A DNA stretch of 64,000 nucleotides from the NCBI GenBank assembly GCA_947259495.1, contig CAMYLV010000001.1, positions 62,001 through 126,000 of the forward strand, given 5' to 3'. The notes below the pieces were generated by a model, which was given only the letters and a program-made list of their open reading frames with translations, ran no database searches and was not told the origin of the DNA. Made by a program: the position numbers and the translations under genes. Positions 16,537 through 23,728 of this stretch are shown piece after piece; the first letter of the stretch is position 1; each line of letters begins with the position of its first letter. The stretch comes from an uncultured Desulfobacterales bacterium. GTDB taxonomy: Bacteria > Desulfobacterota > Desulfobacteria > Desulfobacterales > JAHEIW01.

Positions 16537-17154
16537 TTAAACGACAGCGCTGATGAGGGCGCCGATCCCGAAAACCAGGATGACGATGCCGGAAATTTTG
16601 TTCACCAGCGCCAGTTTTCCCTCGCTTATTTTGTGGCGAAAAATATCCGTCGCACCGCTTAAAAAAAACCACCAGGCAGCGGAGCCGCTAAAGACGCCGA
16701 TGACCATCAGGCCGGCTGCCGCATAATGGATGGATTCACTGACGATCCCCAGGCCTGCAAATATGCCGGCAAAAAACAGGACTGTCATCGGGTTGGTAAG
16801 GGTTAGCAAAAAGGAAGTGCCATACGCAGAGAGAGCCGTGTCGTTTGCCATCGCAACACTCTGCACCTGCGGTTTGCTTGAGAATGCCTTTATCCCCAGA
16901 TAGCAAAGAAAAAGACCCCCGATCAGCCGGAACCAGATGGATTGATCGACCAAAAAATCGGAAATAAAGGTTAAACCAAAAGCAGCCATGAAGCCGTAAA
17001 GGGCATCGGCGGTAGCCGCCCCCAGCCCCGTCGCCAACCCCTGAAGATTGCCGCTCAATAATGTCCGCTGAATGCACAGGATTCCGATGGGCCCTACGGG
17101 TGCTGCAATCGAAAAACCGATGATAAAGCCCTTAATAAACAAGCCCCATTCCAT
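16537..17154 (-). CDS. LysE/RhtB-family amino acid exporter
   Basis: 205 residues with six predicted membrane segments. Family features are GFIIGFSIAAPVGPIGILC at the N-terminus, GLGAATADALYGF, and LTLTNPMTVLFFAGIFA near the middle. Exports amino acids or their derivatives from the cytoplasm. It overlaps the nitrilase stop codon by one base (TAATG), so the two are translationally coupled. This suggests that a nitrilase product, an amino acid or carboxylate, is the exported compound (inference). Confidence 0.87.
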   Translation of the reverse strand: MEWGLFIKGFIIGFSIAAPVGPIGILCIQRTLLSGNLQGLATGLGAATADALYGFMAAFGLTFISDFLVDQSIWFRLIGGLFLCYLGIKAFSSKPQVQSVAMANDTALSAYGTSFLLTLTNPMTVLFFAGIFAGLGIVSESIHYAAAGLMVIGVFSGSAAWWFFLSGATDIFRHKISEGKLALVNKISGIVILVFGIGALISAVV

Positions 17155-18116
17155 TATTTGTTATCACCGGCAACCACTGAAGAACTCGGTTTTTCGTTAA
17201 CAATCAACTGAAAGACATCCGGACGGGCGTAGTGCCCCACAACATCAAAATCAAATTTACTGCGGGCGATTGCGCCTAAATCCAGTTCGGCAAATAAGAT
17301 GCCCTCCTGGTCGTACAACGGGCCCGCTAAAACTTTTCCCAGCGGCGAAATGATCGCACTGCCGCCGCGGCACATGATTTCAGGCTGTTCGTCCAAATCC
17401 TTTAAGTTTTTTAAATCATCCGGATACATTTCTTTGGTCATATATTGGTTACATCCCAGCACGAAGCAGCGCCCTTCACAGGCAATGTGGCGCAGTGTCG
17501 CCTGCCAGGTGTCTCTGGCATCGGCTGTCGGCGCCAGGTATACTTCGACAGCTTTGTGGTACATGGCCATGCGGGCCAGCGGCATATAATTTTCCCAGCA
17601 GATCAACCCGCCGATGTTGCCGAATTCGGTCTGTATAACGGTTAGCGTGCTGCCGTCGCCTTCACCCCAAATCAGTCGCTCCCCTGCGGTCGGTTTAAGT
17701 TTTTGATGTTTGCCCAGAAGCCGACCATCGGGCCCGTAGTATAAAAGCGTGCAATACAGCGTGCCGGTGCTGCGCTCCATATCACGCTCGATTATACCCA
17801 TTGCCAGATAGACGTTGGTTTTTTTGGCAACTTCTCCCAATTTTTTAGTCGTGGGGCCCGGGACTTCCACGGCGTTTTCCCAGTAGTTTTGCCAGACCCT
17901 TCGGCCCACCGGGCTGCGGCTTCCCACTACGGTACCGAACGCCAGACCCCGCGGGTAGGCCGGAATATATGCTTCGGGAAACAAAATAAACTGAGCGCCT
18001 TGCGCAGCCGCCTGTTCGATCAAACCACAGGCTTTTTCCACAGTGGCCTCACGATCAAATAGTACCGGCGCGGCCTGTACAACAGCCACTTTTAGGTGTT
18101 TGTTTTTTGGGGTCAT
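17154..18116 (-). CDS. Nitrilase (carbon-nitrogen hydrolase family)
   Basis: 320 residues, typical nitrilase length. The Glu-Lys-Cys catalytic triad is visible as FPEAYIPAYPRG (Glu), KHQKLKPTAGE (Lys) and GGLICWENYMPLAR (Cys). The CWENYMPL context is characteristic of true nitrilases, which convert nitriles to carboxylic acids and ammonia; amidases of the superfamily differ here. The residues THE-like KPTAGER and AEGRCFVLGCNQY-type region fit the aliphatic/aryl nitrilase branch. The coupled LysE exporter downstream is the main context. The leader region upstream (18117-18290) includes a structured inverted repeat. Confidence 0.9.
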   Translation of the reverse strand: MTPKNKHLKVAVVQAAPVLFDREATVEKACGLIEQAAAQGAQFILFPEAYIPAYPRGLAFGTVVGSRSPVGRRVWQNYWENAVEVPGPTTKKLGEVAKKTNVYLAMGIIERDMERSTGTLYCTLLYYGPDGRLLGKHQKLKPTAGERLIWGEGDGSTLTVIQTEFGNIGGLICWENYMPLARMAMYHKAVEVYLAPTADARDTWQATLRHIACEGRCFVLGCNQYMTKEMYPDDLKNLKDLDEQPEIMCRGGSAIISPLGKVLAGPLYDQEGILFAELDLGAIARSKFDFDVVGHYARPDVFQLIVNEKPSSSVVAGDNK

Positions 18117-18202
18117 TTTGCCTCACTTTTTTGCCAAGCGATTTGGTGCTGGGGAAAAGGCCCAAGCATGAGCCTTTCGTGAAATGGCGGCTCAAATAAT
18201 CC

Positions 18203-18288
18203 CTAAAGGCACCGGCAATTTTTGCGGTATGCATACCATATGAAGCAAGGGCTTTATAGCCTTACATACCGGGGGTAGGTGCCTTTGG
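18203..18288. repeat. Long imperfect hairpin between lipoprotein and nitrilase genes
   Basis: The outer arms AAAGGCACC (18205-18213) and GGTGCCTTT (18278-18286) are complementary. Inside, GGTATG (18226-18231) can pair with CATACC (18265-18270) or with the adjacent CATACC (18232-18237), and AAGGGCT pairs with AGCCTT around 18247-18263. No T-run follows on the minus strand, so it is either a transcript-stabilising stem-loop after the lipoprotein gene or part of the nitrilase leader. Not a recognised riboswitch class. Confidence 0.55.
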
Positions 18289-18293
18289 CATTT

Positions 18294-18692
18294 TCAGCGC
18301 AGAAAAATATCAATCACATGGCCCGTGGAGGTTTCACACAAACCGTAACCGCCGCTTTTGAACCCGATCACGGTATCAGAAAGTCTGAATTTACATCTCA
18401 TCTCCGTTCCACGGTCGCCGTGCAAAATAGCCTCCGCGTTTCCGGGGAATTCATAAAGCGCCGGGTATTCTTTACCCGATTGCGGCGCCATAGGCTCTGC
18501 AAGGAGCTTGCCCGTAAAATGCTCTCCACCCGGCATTGTTATCTGTATTTGAGCGGATCCGAATTTTTCATCTTCATATGCAAAGTAAACGCGCTTGCCC
18601 GTGTAGCGATCGACACCCTTCAGCGTCCCCGAACAGGACACTGCGACTAAAACCAATAGGGGTATGAAGATCAGCAGGAAATGCCTTCTCAT
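18294..18692 (-). CDS. Small putative lipoprotein
   Basis: 132 residues from the ATG at 18692, which has AAAGGAT upstream; the frame open to 18761 lacks a signal. A signal peptide ends in the lipobox VSCSG (Cys near residue 20). The mature region is small and beta-rich, with GKRVYFAYEDEKFGSAQI, GEHFTGKLLAEP, GDRGTEMRCKF and a conserved-looking SGGYGLCETSTGHVIDIFL ending, similar in layout to short envelope lipoproteins. No specific family recognised. It may be secreted to the inner or outer membrane. Confidence 0.68.
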   Translation of the reverse strand: MRRHFLLIFIPLLVLVAVSCSGTLKGVDRYTGKRVYFAYEDEKFGSAQIQITMPGGEHFTGKLLAEPMAPQSGKEYPALYEFPGNAEAILHGDRGTEMRCKFRLSDTVIGFKSGGYGLCETSTGHVIDIFLR

Positions 18693-18800
18693 TTTTCGAT
18701 CCTTTCCGTTACGGGTGGGAAGTGTTTTGTGGGCTTTGGTTAGTCCCCCAAAGGTCAGCAATGGATTCGAAATTACGCCTAAGGTGTCAATGCGCCAGAC

Positions 18801-19550
18801 TCAACCGGTGGCTTTTTTATATTGATATTGCTTATAAAGGATATACCCGCCCCACACAAGTGCGAATATCATTACAGCACAACCCAGCGTGTGAGCCAGA
18901 TGGGCCAGCGAATGGTCGTAATTAATCCAACCCATTTCTTTGAGAATAAATTCCCAATCGTGAAATCCATAAGGTGATGTGCGGCCGGTATTGCCGCCTA
19001 ATAGCGGCAGAGTAAGCGATCGAGCATCATTGATGTAGGGGGCAAGATCCAAAAAGTTTTCGCCAAACCACCACAGGGCAAATGCGGCAGCGAAGGTATC
19101 GCGGGTTTTGATTAAAAATACGACAAGGCACACCAGCGGCATAAGCAACTGACCGAGGCTGCCGCCCAGGGAGGTCATAAATCCGCCGAAGGGTCGAAAA
19201 ATAAGATGACCGGCTTCATGAAACGGTAGGTTGACAAAGTGCCAGAAAGAGTCCATCGCATAATGGCTCTGCATGGGCATGAGGATAAACTTGAAACTCC
19301 ATATCAAAATTAGAACAAATAAAAGGCTGCGGCCAGCCAAAATCAGCGGATTGGTCTCTGGCTTGATATGGAAAAACAGGTTTTTTGTAAATTCCAAGTG
19401 GTCATTGATTTTTGTTGTCGCAGGGGTCTTATAAACAGTTAATTTAAACTTATTTTCTCTAATTTCCAAGTATTTAGAAAAAATAATGCCACATTTTTGG
19501 CATTCTGCACCTTCAAGCGCCTGTCCAAAACCGCATTTTGGGCAATTCAT
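18801..19550 (-). CDS. Zinc-ribbon membrane protein with HEAGH metalloprotease-like motif
   Basis: 249 residues. The N-terminus is a CxxC...CxxC zinc ribbon (Cys 3, 6, 17, 20). Four to five hydrophobic segments follow. At residues 111-115 the motif FHEAGHLIFRP is a HExxH metal site placed at the start of a membrane helix, as in M50 intramembrane proteases, and the second conserved acidic region could be the FGENFLDLAPYINDARS stretch. It may be a membrane-embedded metallopeptidase with a cytoplasmic zinc ribbon. The substrate is unknown. It is 110 bases upstream of the lipoprotein gene on the same strand. Confidence 0.7.
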   Translation of the reverse strand: MNCPKCGFGQALEGAECQKCGIIFSKYLEIRENKFKLTVYKTPATTKINDHLEFTKNLFFHIKPETNPLILAGRSLLFVLILIWSFKFILMPMQSHYAMDSFWHFVNLPFHEAGHLIFRPFGGFMTSLGGSLGQLLMPLVCLVVFLIKTRDTFAAAFALWWFGENFLDLAPYINDARSLTLPLLGGNTGRTSPYGFHDWEFILKEMGWINYDHSLAHLAHTLGCAVMIFALVWGGYILYKQYQYKKATG

Positions 19551-19608
19551 GATACTAAATCCATTTTATCGGTTATTCATAACAAATTTCGGATGCAGTC
19601 GGTTCAAC

Positions 19609-19643
19609 AAAAAAAGCAGCGCCCGAATCAGGGTGCTGCTTTT
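19609..19643 (-). terminator. Intrinsic terminator hairpin
   Basis: The stem GCAGCACCC/GGGCGCTGC (minus-strand reading) with loop TGATTC is followed on the minus strand by a run of seven T. It ends the small membrane protein gene at 19687-19860. The flanking AAAA/TTTT extends the stem, so it may also work on the plus strand. Confidence 0.8.
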
Positions 19644-19686
19644 GTATGGTTCGTGGTGATGAATTCTAGCTTAATTGGGCCTGCGA

Positions 19687-19860
19687 TCAATCGAGGTAAA
19701 GTGTTTGTGTTTTTGGTAATGCACTATTTCGGACGGACCGTTTATTTTTCTTTTCCTTTTCTTTTCTTTTTTTCCGCTCTCTAACAAGGATAATTAACAT
19801 CACGACAACAACGCCGATTTCTGAAACCAGTAATAAGCTCTGAGAAATAAGGTCCTTCAT
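19687..19860 (-). CDS. Small single-pass membrane protein
   Basis: 57 residues from the ATG at 19860, which has AGGAG at about 6 bases. One transmembrane helix (LLLVSEIGVVVVMLIILV) is followed by a strongly basic cytoplasmic tail (RERKKRKEKEKKNKR). It is followed by a good terminator, which supports a genuine short transcript. No homologue recognised. Confidence 0.55.
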   Translation of the reverse strand: MKDLISQSLLLVSEIGVVVVMLIILVRERKKRKEKEKKNKRSVRNSALPKTQTLYLD

Positions 19861-20051
19861 ATAATCTCCTGTCAATTACAAACATAATATCGGAAATATT
19901 TGGCTAAACTTTAGAATAAATACAGTTTTCACGCATTCGATCTGTTTCGCTGCCAACTAAAAATTATAAATAAGTCAAGCTGTTGCCCTGACTACTGATA
20001 TTAACCGGTATTTTAATTGATTAAGGGGCAATTCAGCGCTGGATCTGATGG

Positions 20052-20870
20052 CTATGTAAACTTTACGCCAATTCCATAGTTGTGCATGGCGTTTTTATCG
20101 GTAACTTCCTTGCACCACCTGACGACAGAGTTGTAGGCTTTTGGAGCGGATTTAAAGGGTTGCGTGTCAAATTTGATTTTTATTTTTGTTCCGGGCTTGA
20201 ATGCAACTGCTGATTCCAATAGCAAACCATCATTGCTGAAATCTTTTGTTTGCGCATAACTCAACGACCCGGAATTTATATCTTCTATGATGACAGTCGC
20301 TCGATGTAAAAAGCGCTTATTTTTTCTAAATCCGGTTGCGGCGCTTGTTTCAGAAAATGAGAGCCTGCGCGCACCGTATTTATGAGCCGCGAAATTTTTT
20401 AAGGGGTGCCGCGCTGATGGGGTCTTTTTAGATAGTTTTTTTTGCCTTACGCTTTTATGGCACTGCGGGCACCCCCGGCCTTTAATCCTCGCTTTGACCG
20501 TTTGCGCCCATTCGTGACCTTCTTCACAAATCCACCACACTTTTTTATTAAAGTCTGGTGGCAAATTTCTCAGATTCAATCCGCTATTTTTAGTTAGGTG
20601 CCACTGCTTGATGAGATCGGTGCTGACGATCAACTCGTCATTATCGTCAGTCGCTGGGGCTCTATTACAAACCGGACAGCTGCTGCCGCGGTTTCTGCTG
20701 TATACCGGTGCCTGCCATTCATGCCCGCTGCTGCATATCCACCATATTTGCCGACCAGACCCTGGTGTCACTTTCCGGGGGTTTAAATCCCCATTTCGAG
20801 TCGGGTGCCATTCCTTGGTAAGGCCCGGATTGATAACGGCTAAATTATACTGGTCGGTGGCTTTTGGCAT
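20052..20870 (-). CDS. Double treble-clef zinc-finger protein fused to a PilZ-like domain
   Basis: 272 residues. Two tandem zinc domains with the pattern WWICSSGHEW...CPVC (Cys 46, His 50, Cys 65, Cys 68) and WWICEEGHEW...CPQC (Cys 115, His 119, Cys 134, Cys 137) correspond to the DUF4379-type probable zinc-ribbon, often seen in DNA-binding or nuclease-like proteins. A basic linker (RQKKLSKKTPSARHPLK) leads to a C-terminal region from about residue 180 with RKNKRFLHRATVIIED, KDFSNDGLLLES (DxSxxG) and NYGIGVKF, the layout of a PilZ domain that binds c-di-GMP. The first PilZ arginine motif is only loosely matched. Function unknown; possibly a nucleic-acid-binding c-di-GMP effector. Confidence 0.75.
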   Translation of the reverse strand: MPKATDQYNLAVINPGLTKEWHPTRNGDLNPRKVTPGSGRQIWWICSSGHEWQAPVYSRNRGSSCPVCNRAPATDDNDELIVSTDLIKQWHLTKNSGLNLRNLPPDFNKKVWWICEEGHEWAQTVKARIKGRGCPQCHKSVRQKKLSKKTPSARHPLKNFAAHKYGARRLSFSETSAATGFRKNKRFLHRATVIIEDINSGSLSYAQTKDFSNDGLLLESAVAFKPGTKIKIKFDTQPFKSAPKAYNSVVRWCKEVTDKNAMHNYGIGVKFT

Positions 20871-21093
20871 GCCGATACCTTAATATTTATATTAATTTTA
20901 ATTTTTTAGGCTTCTTTTATTTTATAATGCCGATACTTTAGCCCTCAAGATGCTATTCTGATTTATAGAGGATGGTCAACCAAATATCAACATCTTTATT
21001 CGAACAAATGGTAAAAATGAAATGGATTTTCAGATGAATAAGGGTCTTATATTAGAAGCTTTCAGCGGATACCAGCGTAATGCCGCCAACCGC
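20871..21093. other. Spacer upstream of the zinc-finger/PilZ gene
   Basis: 223 bases of AT-rich sequence between the zinc-finger/PilZ gene and repeat copy A; it presumably holds the minus-strand promoter, but no convincing -35/-10 pair was seen. Confidence 0.35.
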
Positions 21094-21325
21094 GATTATA
21101 CCGTTTTTCATAATAATGTTCCGAGTCACCGACCACCCGCACAGCGGGTGGCTTGGATTTTTGCGCCATCAGTGGAAAAACCAAAGGCACGGCAGTGCCT
21201 TAATCGGTGCGGGTGTAACCGGGTGCAAAGCACCCGGTTAAAAACACCCCATTACGGAATTGGGGTATAAGTGGATGTAGAAAAAAACGTTGGCATATCG
21301 GGACGCTTTTTTGACAACCACTATA
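21094..21325 (+). repeat. Multi-hairpin repeat element, full copy A (232 bp)
   Basis: Left end GATTATACCGTTTTTCATAA, then four successive hairpins: CCACCCGC/GCGGGTGG, AAGGCACG/GTGCCTT, AACCGGGTGC/GCACCCGGTT and CCCCATT/AATTGGGG. Right end is a long palindrome, TATAAGTGGATGTAG with ACAACCACTATA, holding the poly-A/poly-T arms around ACGTT. It is near-identical to 43907-44138, same length. It abuts the stop codon of the phosphodiester glycosidase gene (21328) and may act as its transcription terminator in reverse. Confidence 0.9.
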
Positions 21326-21327
21326 AG

Positions 21328-22170
21328 CTATCGCTTTGAGATTCCGATAACATTGGGCAGGGGCCATGATAGCGATCCCTTATTGGCATCACTTGAGCCG
21401 ACTTCATAACTTCCAACGAACTCAAATTCTTTGTCAGGAACTTTGATGTATAACTGGGCCTGGGGTCCTCCCTCGGTATACATGGCCCGTGAGACATGAA
21501 TGGGGAGTTTTTTGAGGATATTGATCAAGTCATGGGTGCTATACAAAGACCGCACATGAATGAATAAGACATTATTTTGTTCATCCAGGCCGATAGCTGA
21601 TGTGCTCCAGCGTCGGGATTGCTGTTTCCAGACGTTTTTTCCGGTGCACGATATCATCCGGATACTCTGAATCAGTGTTGCATATTTTTCCTTCCAGAAT
21701 ACGAAATCATCACACTGGCGGTCGATAATTTTAATTTCCGAAACGTTGTTATCCAGCCGGTCAAACGCAAGGATGGTCATATCCTTTGATAGTCTCGGGT
21801 TATTGATATGCCCTTTTTTGCGCATTAAGGACACGCTGGTCTTGTAATCGGTCTGATACATGCTGGCATTGATAACAGCCGTCAGCCCGTTTCGTCGGCA
21901 CCACTGTTTGGGCGTAATCGGTTTACCATTTTGGACGGCCGATGCGTTGAGCAACCGCAACCGGTAATACTTCGGATCAACGCGCAGCACCTTTACCAGC
22001 GAATCACCCACTTCAGCCGGTTGCGGGGAAAGAAATGTGCCTAATTCAATTCCTTTACCAAGCCGCTGCCAGCCAAGGTTTTTGCCGGACTCACCGGCCT
22101 GCGCTTTGACCGCTGACCCAGCAATGAGAATCAAAATGGATAATAGAATCGTTTCTTTTTTGAACTTCAT
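21328..22170 (-). CDS. Secreted phosphodiester glycosidase-domain protein (NAGPA/DUF2233)
   Basis: About 280 residues from the ATG at 22170, chosen because it starts a signal peptide (ETILLSILILIAGSAVKAQA); the frame is open to 22242. The mature part has the NAGPA fold layout: NGLTAVINASMYQTDY, SLMRKKGHINN, SAIGLDEQNNVLFIHV and MYTEGGPQAQLYI, corresponding to the glycine and acidic motifs around the active site. The family cleaves GlcNAc-1-phosphodiesters or acts on exopolysaccharide/peptidoglycan-linked sugars in the periplasm. Specific substrate unknown. Monocistronic by position. Confidence 0.83.
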   Translation of the reverse strand: MKFKKETILLSILILIAGSAVKAQAGESGKNLGWQRLGKGIELGTFLSPQPAEVGDSLVKVLRVDPKYYRLRLLNASAVQNGKPITPKQWCRRNGLTAVINASMYQTDYKTSVSLMRKKGHINNPRLSKDMTILAFDRLDNNVSEIKIIDRQCDDFVFWKEKYATLIQSIRMISCTGKNVWKQQSRRWSTSAIGLDEQNNVLFIHVRSLYSTHDLINILKKLPIHVSRAMYTEGGPQAQLYIKVPDKEFEFVGSYEVGSSDANKGSLSWPLPNVIGISKR

Positions 22171-22242
22171 ATGCAGTTTTAAACTGAGGCGTTCAAAGCC
22201 GATGCCTGTACCTTTTTGAGTGTAAAATGCTTTACAATCCAT

Positions 22243-22574
22243 TCATTAATTTTCTGGCTAGATTCAGGTATTAAGCCGTATCTTGATACGGCAGACTGTT
22301 TGGGTTATAGAAATTTTACACAGAAGCGGCGCTAAAGGCAAATTAAAATTTGCGACCCAAATACCTATTTTCATTGGAATCTGAACATTCGCTAATCAGC
22401 AGTGATGACTGTTCTGCTGGTTCTGGAACCCGGCCGGTTTTGAATCGAAATAAAAATCGGGTATGGCCAGTTACCTAAAAATCTTTCTAACCATCCCCGA
22501 TTTTCTTGAACCAGGTAATTTTTGCTATAATAAGGCTTAAAATGCAGCCATACACCCGTGATTTCTGAATACGC
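22243..22574. other. Intergenic region containing the mscL terminator
   Basis: 332 bases without a gene; the only clear structure is the inverted repeat at 22453-22504. Confidence 0.4.
22453..22504 (-). terminator. Putative terminator downstream of mscL
   Basis: The arms AAAATCGGGTATGG and CCATCCCCGATTTT are complementary at 13 of 14 positions, with a 24-nt loop. On the minus strand the hairpin is followed by CCCGATTTTTATTTC, a T-rich tail, fitting transcription ending after mscL. Confidence 0.65.
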
Positions 22575-23033
22575 CTATGCTGCTGAGGTTAATTCTGAAG
22601 TGCAAAAGCCACAGCGTGTCGCCTTGATTGAAATTTCTGAAAAACAGTGCGGACATTCCCTGGTCGTTGGTTCCTCGGGCGGTACTTCTTCTTCTCGTTT
22701 CAGTTTGTTGAGGCCTCTGATGAGCAGAAAAACAGCAAAGGCGACGATCAAAAAGCTGATAACCGTATTAAAGAAAATGCCGTAATTGATGGTAACCGCG
22801 CCTGTTTTTTGTGCTTCGGCCACCGTGGCAAACGGACCGGCAACGGCCCCCTGTTGAATAACGGCAAACAGGTTGGAAAAATCAACATTGCCGAGCAACA
22901 CGCCGATTGGCGGCATCAGGATATCGTCAACCAAGGATTTGACGATGGTGCCGAAGGCAGCACCGATGATAATACCGACGGCCATGTCAACCACATTGCC
23001 CCGCATCGCAAATTCTTTGAATTCTTTAAACAT
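22575..23033 (-). CDS. mscL: Large-conductance mechanosensitive channel MscL with zinc-ribbon tail
   Basis: 152 residues. The pentameric pressure-release channel: N-terminal amphipathic [21 protein letters not shown]1 with [25 protein letters not shown], periplasmic loop, TM2 from [20 protein letters not shown]. In place of the usual charged helical bundle the C-terminus has [18 protein letters not shown] (Cys 127, 130, 141, 144), a zinc-ribbon or rubredoxin-like knuckle. This tail may tie gating to metal or redox state (inference). Start has a very strong RBS (AAAGGAGGAGGAGG). Confidence 0.95.
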   Translation of the reverse strand: MFKEFKEFAMRGNVVDMAVGIIIGAAFGTIVKSLVDDILMPPIGVLLGNVDFSNLFAVIQQGAVAGPFATVAEAQKTGAVTINYGIFFNTVISFLIVAFAVFLLIRGLNKLKREEEVPPEEPTTRECPHCFSEISIKATRCGFCTSELTSAA

Positions 23034-23161
23034 CCTCCTCCTCCTTTCATTTTGACCTGCGTGTCCGTTTGATCATACCTCGAAGAACTCGTGACGCCGG
23101 ATATTTCGGCTCCGGACAACCACCGGCCAGATATTTACTGCATCCGCCTGTATTTTATGTA

Positions 23162-23189
23162 ATAATAACTTTTCTTTGTCTTTCGTCAA
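23162..23189 (-). promoter_or_regulatory. Candidate sigma-70 promoter of mscL
   Basis: Minus-strand reading: TTGACG (23189-23184), 16-bp spacer, TATTAT (23167-23162; five of six bases match TATAAT). It lies about 130 bases upstream of mscL, just inside the end of the preceding convergent-spaced gene's 3' flank. Confidence 0.5.
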
Positions 23190-23200
23190 GTGAGGGATAG

Positions 23201-23581
23201 CTAACAACCGCAGCCGCAATCACAATCTCCAGGATGTGATGCCATTTCCGCCAGGGCTTTGACCACTTCTTTGCTGCTGGGCTGGTCAATCTTAAGAATT
23301 TTTACCTTCAGAAAGAACGATTCGTTTTCTTCAAACAGATCCATAAGGGGAAGGTGGAGATGCCCTAAAAAATGATGTATCTCTTCTTGGTTGAGGTGCA
23401 GCAGGACGAGTTTGTCCTCATTTTTGTTGATCAATTCATATTCAAAAGGGCACATACCGGCAGGGCCGATACCAAAGATGAATTTAAATGCTAAACCGGC
23501 CGGGGTAAGATCCATGTGGTCTGCCGTTGTACCGGCTTCCAGTCGGAGAGTCACTTTTGTTAGGTTTTCTACTTTTTTCAT
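23201..23581 (-). CDS. Hypothetical protein with Cys-rich C-terminus
   Basis: 126 residues with a beta-rich N-terminal part (KVTLRLEAGTTADHMDLT, FIFGIGPAGMCPFEYELINKNED), a histidine-containing stretch EEIHHFLGHLHLPLMDLF, and a tail ending HPGDCDCGCGC. Cysteine- and histidine-rich ends of this kind bind metals; the layout resembles small metal-handling chaperones such as SlyD only superficially. The family is not recognised. Translation may start after a poor RBS. A stem-loop (23625-23653) sits upstream. Confidence 0.6.
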   Translation of the reverse strand: MKKVENLTKVTLRLEAGTTADHMDLTPAGLAFKFIFGIGPAGMCPFEYELINKNEDKLVLLHLNQEEIHHFLGHLHLPLMDLFEENESFFLKVKILKIDQPSSKEVVKALAEMASHPGDCDCGCGC

Positions 23582-23624
23582 TTTTTTTTAGACAGGATCA
23601 ACAGGATTTATGGGATTATTTTTC

Positions 23625-23653
23625 TTCGTCACTTTCCCGATGAAAGTGACGAA
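23625..23653. repeat. Perfect 12-bp stem-loop
   Basis: TTCGTCACTTTC and GAAAGTGACGAA with loop CCGAT. It follows ACAGGATCAACAGGATTTATGG, a short degenerate direct repeat. There is no adjacent T-run, so it is more likely an mRNA end-stabilising hairpin or repeat remnant than a strong terminator of the HAD gene at 23729. Confidence 0.6.
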
Positions 23654-23728
23654 ACCTAATCCGTCAAAGGCGGAAGATTTTTAATTTTTGCCTTAAACCA
23701 TGTGGGCAGCGCTTTTTTAGCCATTAAG

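Noticed and set aside
23625-23653. Strong intrinsic terminator
   Set aside because: The 12-bp stem has no T-run on either strand; kept only as a stem-loop.
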